From Cellulophaga sp. HaHa_2_95 (GTDB lineage: Bacteria > Bacteroidota > Bacteroidia > Flavobacteriales > Flavobacteriaceae): a stretch of DNA of 64,000 nucleotides. Below are positions 61,275 through 64,000 of the stretch, piece after piece. How positions within the stretch are numbered: the first letter of the stretch is position 1; every line of letters begins with the position of its first letter. Location: positions 372,001 to 436,000 of the forward strand of contig NZ_CP058988.1 in assembly GCF_019278565.1 (NCBI RefSeq). Reading direction: 5' to 3'. The notes under the pieces were generated by a model. That model was given only the letters and a program-made list of their open reading frames with translations, did not search any database and was not told where the DNA came from. A program made the position numbers and the translations under genes.

Positions 61275-63617
61275 ATGCTTAAAAAATATATCATATACCT
61301 GTTTCTGTTCATCGCAGCGCTTACCAAGGTGAGCGCTCAAGATGACAATCCATTCATCACTTATGATGTACCTTCTCAGAACCTATTGAAATTCAACAGA
61401 TTCTTACTGAATCCTACATTTTCAACAGTTAGGGAGGATAAATCATATATCAACTTATTACACAGAAATCAATCGGCTACCTTTAACGATAACAACCAAA
61501 CTTATTTCTTGAGTTATAGTGGTCGTATGAGTGATAGAACGGGTTTAGGTCTTAGCTTATATTCACAACAATCTGGAGCTATATCTAACTATGGTATTTT
61601 AGCAAACTATGCATATGGAATTAAATTAAGTGATAAAAGTAACTTTACATTTGGAGCCAACTTTTCTTATTATAGGAGTGGCTATGACAGTAGTAGAGGA
61701 AATACCGTAGATCCTGATGATCCTTTATTAAGTGGGTTGCAGAATAGTAATTTAATTTCTTTTCAACCCGGTTTTAACCTTTCTTATGGTAGGTTTGACT
61801 TTGGAGTATTTGCAGAAAACTTATTTGATTATAATATTAAAACCAATGAATCTGTCACTGAGTTTGGTGCTAAAACATATTCTGGTCACTTACAATATAC
61901 CTATCCTTTCGATTCTGGCGATGGTGTTTTAGAAGGTGCGCGTTTAATGCCTTTATTACGCGTAAAAAAAGGTGGAGAAAAATATGAGGTTGCCGGGAAA
62001 GACTTTATTCTTGGCGGAAGTTTAATCTTAGATTTACCCAAACTAGGTTGGGCACAAGCAGGCTATGATAGCTACTATGGTGCAGCTGCAGGTATTGGTT
62101 TTAACTTAAATAAAAGAATTTCTATTGGTTATACGATGGAGAAGGGGCTATCTAATACTTTTAATGATTTTGGCCTTACTCACGAAATATCTTTTGCCTA
62201 TTCTATTACTCCTAATCTTACAGAAGATAGAGTATTGTTAGAAGATTCTGATGAGTTAGCAGATATAGAGGAATTGAAAAAAGATGTAGAATCTCTTACT
62301 TCAAGAGATGAAGAAATAGAGAAATTAAAAGCAGCATTATCAGAAAACGATGAAATTGTGGCAGAACTTATGTTTCGTCAAGATTCTATTGAAGCTAGCA
62401 GAAATAGTGATTTAGAGCGTCGTTTTGATATGGTAATGCGTATGGTACGTAGAGAAACCAATGGTGAAAATCCTGATTTAGAGGAAAAAGCAAAACAACT
62501 TTACTTATTAAATAACTTAAAAGAAAGAGACGCTACGCAAGTAGCTTCAAATACTACCGATGCCGAAACCGATCCTACGGTACGGACCGACGGTACCGAC
62601 AAATACAATAATCCAAATGGTATAATTAATCCTTCTCAAGGGAAAGATACAGATGCTTTCGTACAAAACATTAAAAATTCTGTTGATACTACTAATAATG
62701 GTACAACAACCGGAACTTCTGGAACAACAGGATCAGCGGGAACAAACGGAAGCAACACGGTAACAGATGCTACCGCTTCAAATACTACGAGTGCAACAAA
62801 TGGAAACATAAAAACGCCTAAGCAAACCCAGACTACAGATGCAATTGCAAAGACCGATTATATAAAGACTCCTAAAACGAGTACCGCACAATCTGGGCAA
62901 ACCAAAGATGCTTTTACAGAAATTGCTAAAAAGAATAATATTAAAAGTAGAAAGTTTAGAAACCTAGAAGGCGTAAATGATGGTTACTATGTTGTTGCTA
63001 ATGTTTATAAAAGCGAACATTACATGAACAAGTTTATAGACGAACTTAAAGCCAAAGGGATTAATGCAGATTATTTTGAAAATAAAAACAACGGTTTAAA
63101 GTATGTGTACTTAATTCATGAAGATTCTTGGGACAATGCACTAAGCTCTTACAAGTATGAAAAAGAAGCGAATTACACGGGCGATTTATGGATCATGAAT
63201 GTAGATAATGCTAATTATACAGATACGGCTTATGCAAACAACTCCACTAGATTAAAAGAAAAATCGGCAAAATACAATAGTGTTAATTTAAGAAAGAATG
63301 TCATAGAGAAAGATAATGTTGCAGCTACGGGAACGCCAGCCTATAAAAAATATAATTTAAATGGGGTAGATGGGGGTTATTACATTATCGCCAATGTTTT
63401 TGCCAGTCCTAAAAACGCTAATAATTTTGTGAAACTTTTAAATTCAAAAGGCTTAAATGCAAGTTACTTTATCAACCCAGAAAACAATTATCGTTACGTT
63501 TACCTTAAGAAACATGGTTCTTGGAATAATGCTTTAATGTCTTATTATTCAAAAATAAATAATGCATACGACCAAAAAATGTGGATCATGAAAGTAAGTT
63601 CGGGCTTACTTACATAA
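61275..63617 (+). CDS. PorP/SprF-family T9SS outer-membrane protein with coiled coil and two SPOR-like repeats
   Basis: 780 residues, over twice the usual PorP/SprF length. Signal peptide (1-22), the PorP/SprF barrel (about 23-312; LLKFNRFLLNPTFSTVREDK, SGRMSDRTGLGLSLYSQQSG), a coiled coil (about 315-420), a Thr/Gly/Asn-rich linker (about 420-545) and two SPOR-like repeats (about 568-642 and 698-773; GYYVVANVYKSEHYMNKFID and GYYIIANVFASPKNANNFVK). SprF-type proteins act in the outer membrane with a partner type B substrate, here the upstream gene. The SPOR-like tail could reach peptidoglycan. Confidence 0.9.
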   Translation: MLKKYIIYLFLFIAALTKVSAQDDNPFITYDVPSQNLLKFNRFLLNPTFSTVREDKSYINLLHRNQSATFNDNNQTYFLSYSGRMSDRTGLGLSLYSQQSGAISNYGILANYAYGIKLSDKSNFTFGANFSYYRSGYDSSRGNTVDPDDPLLSGLQNSNLISFQPGFNLSYGRFDFGVFAENLFDYNIKTNESVTEFGAKTYSGHLQYTYPFDSGDGVLEGARLMPLLRVKKGGEKYEVAGKDFILGGSLILDLPKLGWAQAGYDSYYGAAAGIGFNLNKRISIGYTMEKGLSNTFNDFGLTHEISFAYSITPNLTEDRVLLEDSDELADIEELKKDVESLTSRDEEIEKLKAALSENDEIVAELMFRQDSIEASRNSDLERRFDMVMRMVRRETNGENPDLEEKAKQLYLLNNLKERDATQVASNTTDAETDPTVRTDGTDKYNNPNGIINPSQGKDTDAFVQNIKNSVDTTNNGTTTGTSGTTGSAGTNGSNTVTDATASNTTSATNGNIKTPKQTQTTDAIAKTDYIKTPKTSTAQSGQTKDAFTEIAKKNNIKSRKFRNLEGVNDGYYVVANVYKSEHYMNKFIDELKAKGINADYFENKNNGLKYVYLIHEDSWDNALSSYKYEKEANYTGDLWIMNVDNANYTDTAYANNSTRLKEKSAKYNSVNLRKNVIEKDNVAATGTPAYKKYNLNGVDGGYYIIANVFASPKNANNFVKLLNSKGLNASYFINPENNYRYVYLKKHGSWNNALMSYYSKINNAYDQKMWIMKVSSGLLT

Positions 63618-63638
63618 TAACACAAAACAAAAATATAT

Positions 63639-63673
63639 AAAGGCTTTCAGGTTAATTCTGAAGGCCTTTTTCT
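63639..63673 (+). terminator. terminator of the T9SS pair
   Basis: A 12-bp stem with one G-T pair (63639-63650 with 63658-63669), 7-nt loop and T-rich tail. Confidence 0.85.
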
Positions 63674-63955
63674 GTGTTATCAACTTTCAAAAAACATCAC
63701 TTTTGGTGGCCAAATGGCTTAAAAATTCAAAGCATTAAAATTATGGCTAGAAAGTAGGTTAAAATCAGGGAGACCATCGATAAAATGCAGTACACCACAT
63801 AAAAATAACAAGCCACAACAATAAATTCATCAACATATCAATTTATATCATATTTGTTATGCAGACCCTTTAGTTGCGCGTAAAAACGTGATTATTAGCA
63901 GATTTCAATCCATTTAAACGTGTATTGATCAATTATATACCAAACTAAATAACAA

Positions 63956-64000
63956 ATGAAAACTTTGTTTCAAAGAAAATCTTTAATACTACTAGCACTC
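63956..64000 (+). CDS. start of an exported protein (3' cut by window end)
   Basis: The ATG at 63956 opens a frame to the last base, giving MKTLFQRKSLILLAL, the charged start and hydrophobic core of a signal peptide. Preceded by 280 nt of spacer after the terminator. Identity unknown. Confidence 0.5.
   Translation, partial: MKTLFQRKSLILLAL

Overview
The window is a stretch of a low-GC Bacteroidota chromosome, almost certainly a gliding marine member of the Flavobacteriaceae. The evidence is the gliding/type IX secretion (T9SS) gene set (SprE-like tail, gldH, a PorP/SprF protein beside a CHU_C-type T9SS substrate), Bacteroidota -7 promoter boxes of the form TAnnTTTG, weak Shine-Dalgarno sequences, family-restricted DUF genes (DUF4292, DUF4837, DUF4175, DUF6747-like) and the split ATP synthase operon. 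The genus cannot be fixed from sequence reading alone. No rRNA, tRNA, CRISPR array, transposase or prophage was seen.

Layout. 0-7.1 kb: tail of an SprE-like TPR lipoprotein, a bactofilin, AtpZ/AtpI-like and small membrane proteins, then atpB-E-F-H-A-G (atpD and atpC are elsewhere). 7.2-9.7 kb: secreted alpha/beta hydrolase, ECF sigma factor and membrane protein in one operon, then a lipoprotein. 9.7-17.4 kb: envelope module (flippase, dut, sugar nucleotidyltransferase, TPR protein, DUF4292 lipoprotein, EnvC-like protein), then convergent thioesterase and HU/SPOR genes. 17.5-20.1 kb: dprA, Crp/Fnr regulator, SMR exporter, ACT protein. 20.2-25.7 kb: trpS, plsC, ECF sigma factor with a membrane-anchored beta-barrel protein, lipoprotein, recA. 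26-33 kb: trhO, ricT-gldH-PBP1A, CoA-transferase subunits. 33-34 kb: two very small genes, each with its own terminator. 34-40.6 kb: DUF4837, LysM transglycosylase, pgk, holB, DoxX, OmpH/Skp, GNAT.

40.6-43.7 kb is the accessory island. It is a decayed polymorphic-toxin tail array on the minus strand. A truncated, frameshifted toxin C-terminal region is followed by a small multi-pass protein (candidate immunity). Then comes a cassette present twice in tandem: a remnant of a toxin C-terminus, a 4-nt gap, an immunity-like gene and a GC-rich hairpin repeat. The distal immunity copy is broken at an A8 run.

43.8-47.7 kb: YiaA/YiaB-type protein, a 506-residue orphan helical protein, methyltransferase, lipoprotein. 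47.8-54.1 kb: mnmG-ybeY-DUF4175 flanked and invaded by two perfect parS-like palindromes, which suggests the window lies in the origin-proximal, ParB-loaded part of the chromosome. 54.2-64 kb: gltX, SPFH protein, glnS, and a T9SS surface-protein/PorP-SprF pair whose outer-membrane partner carries a coiled coil and two SPOR-like repeats.
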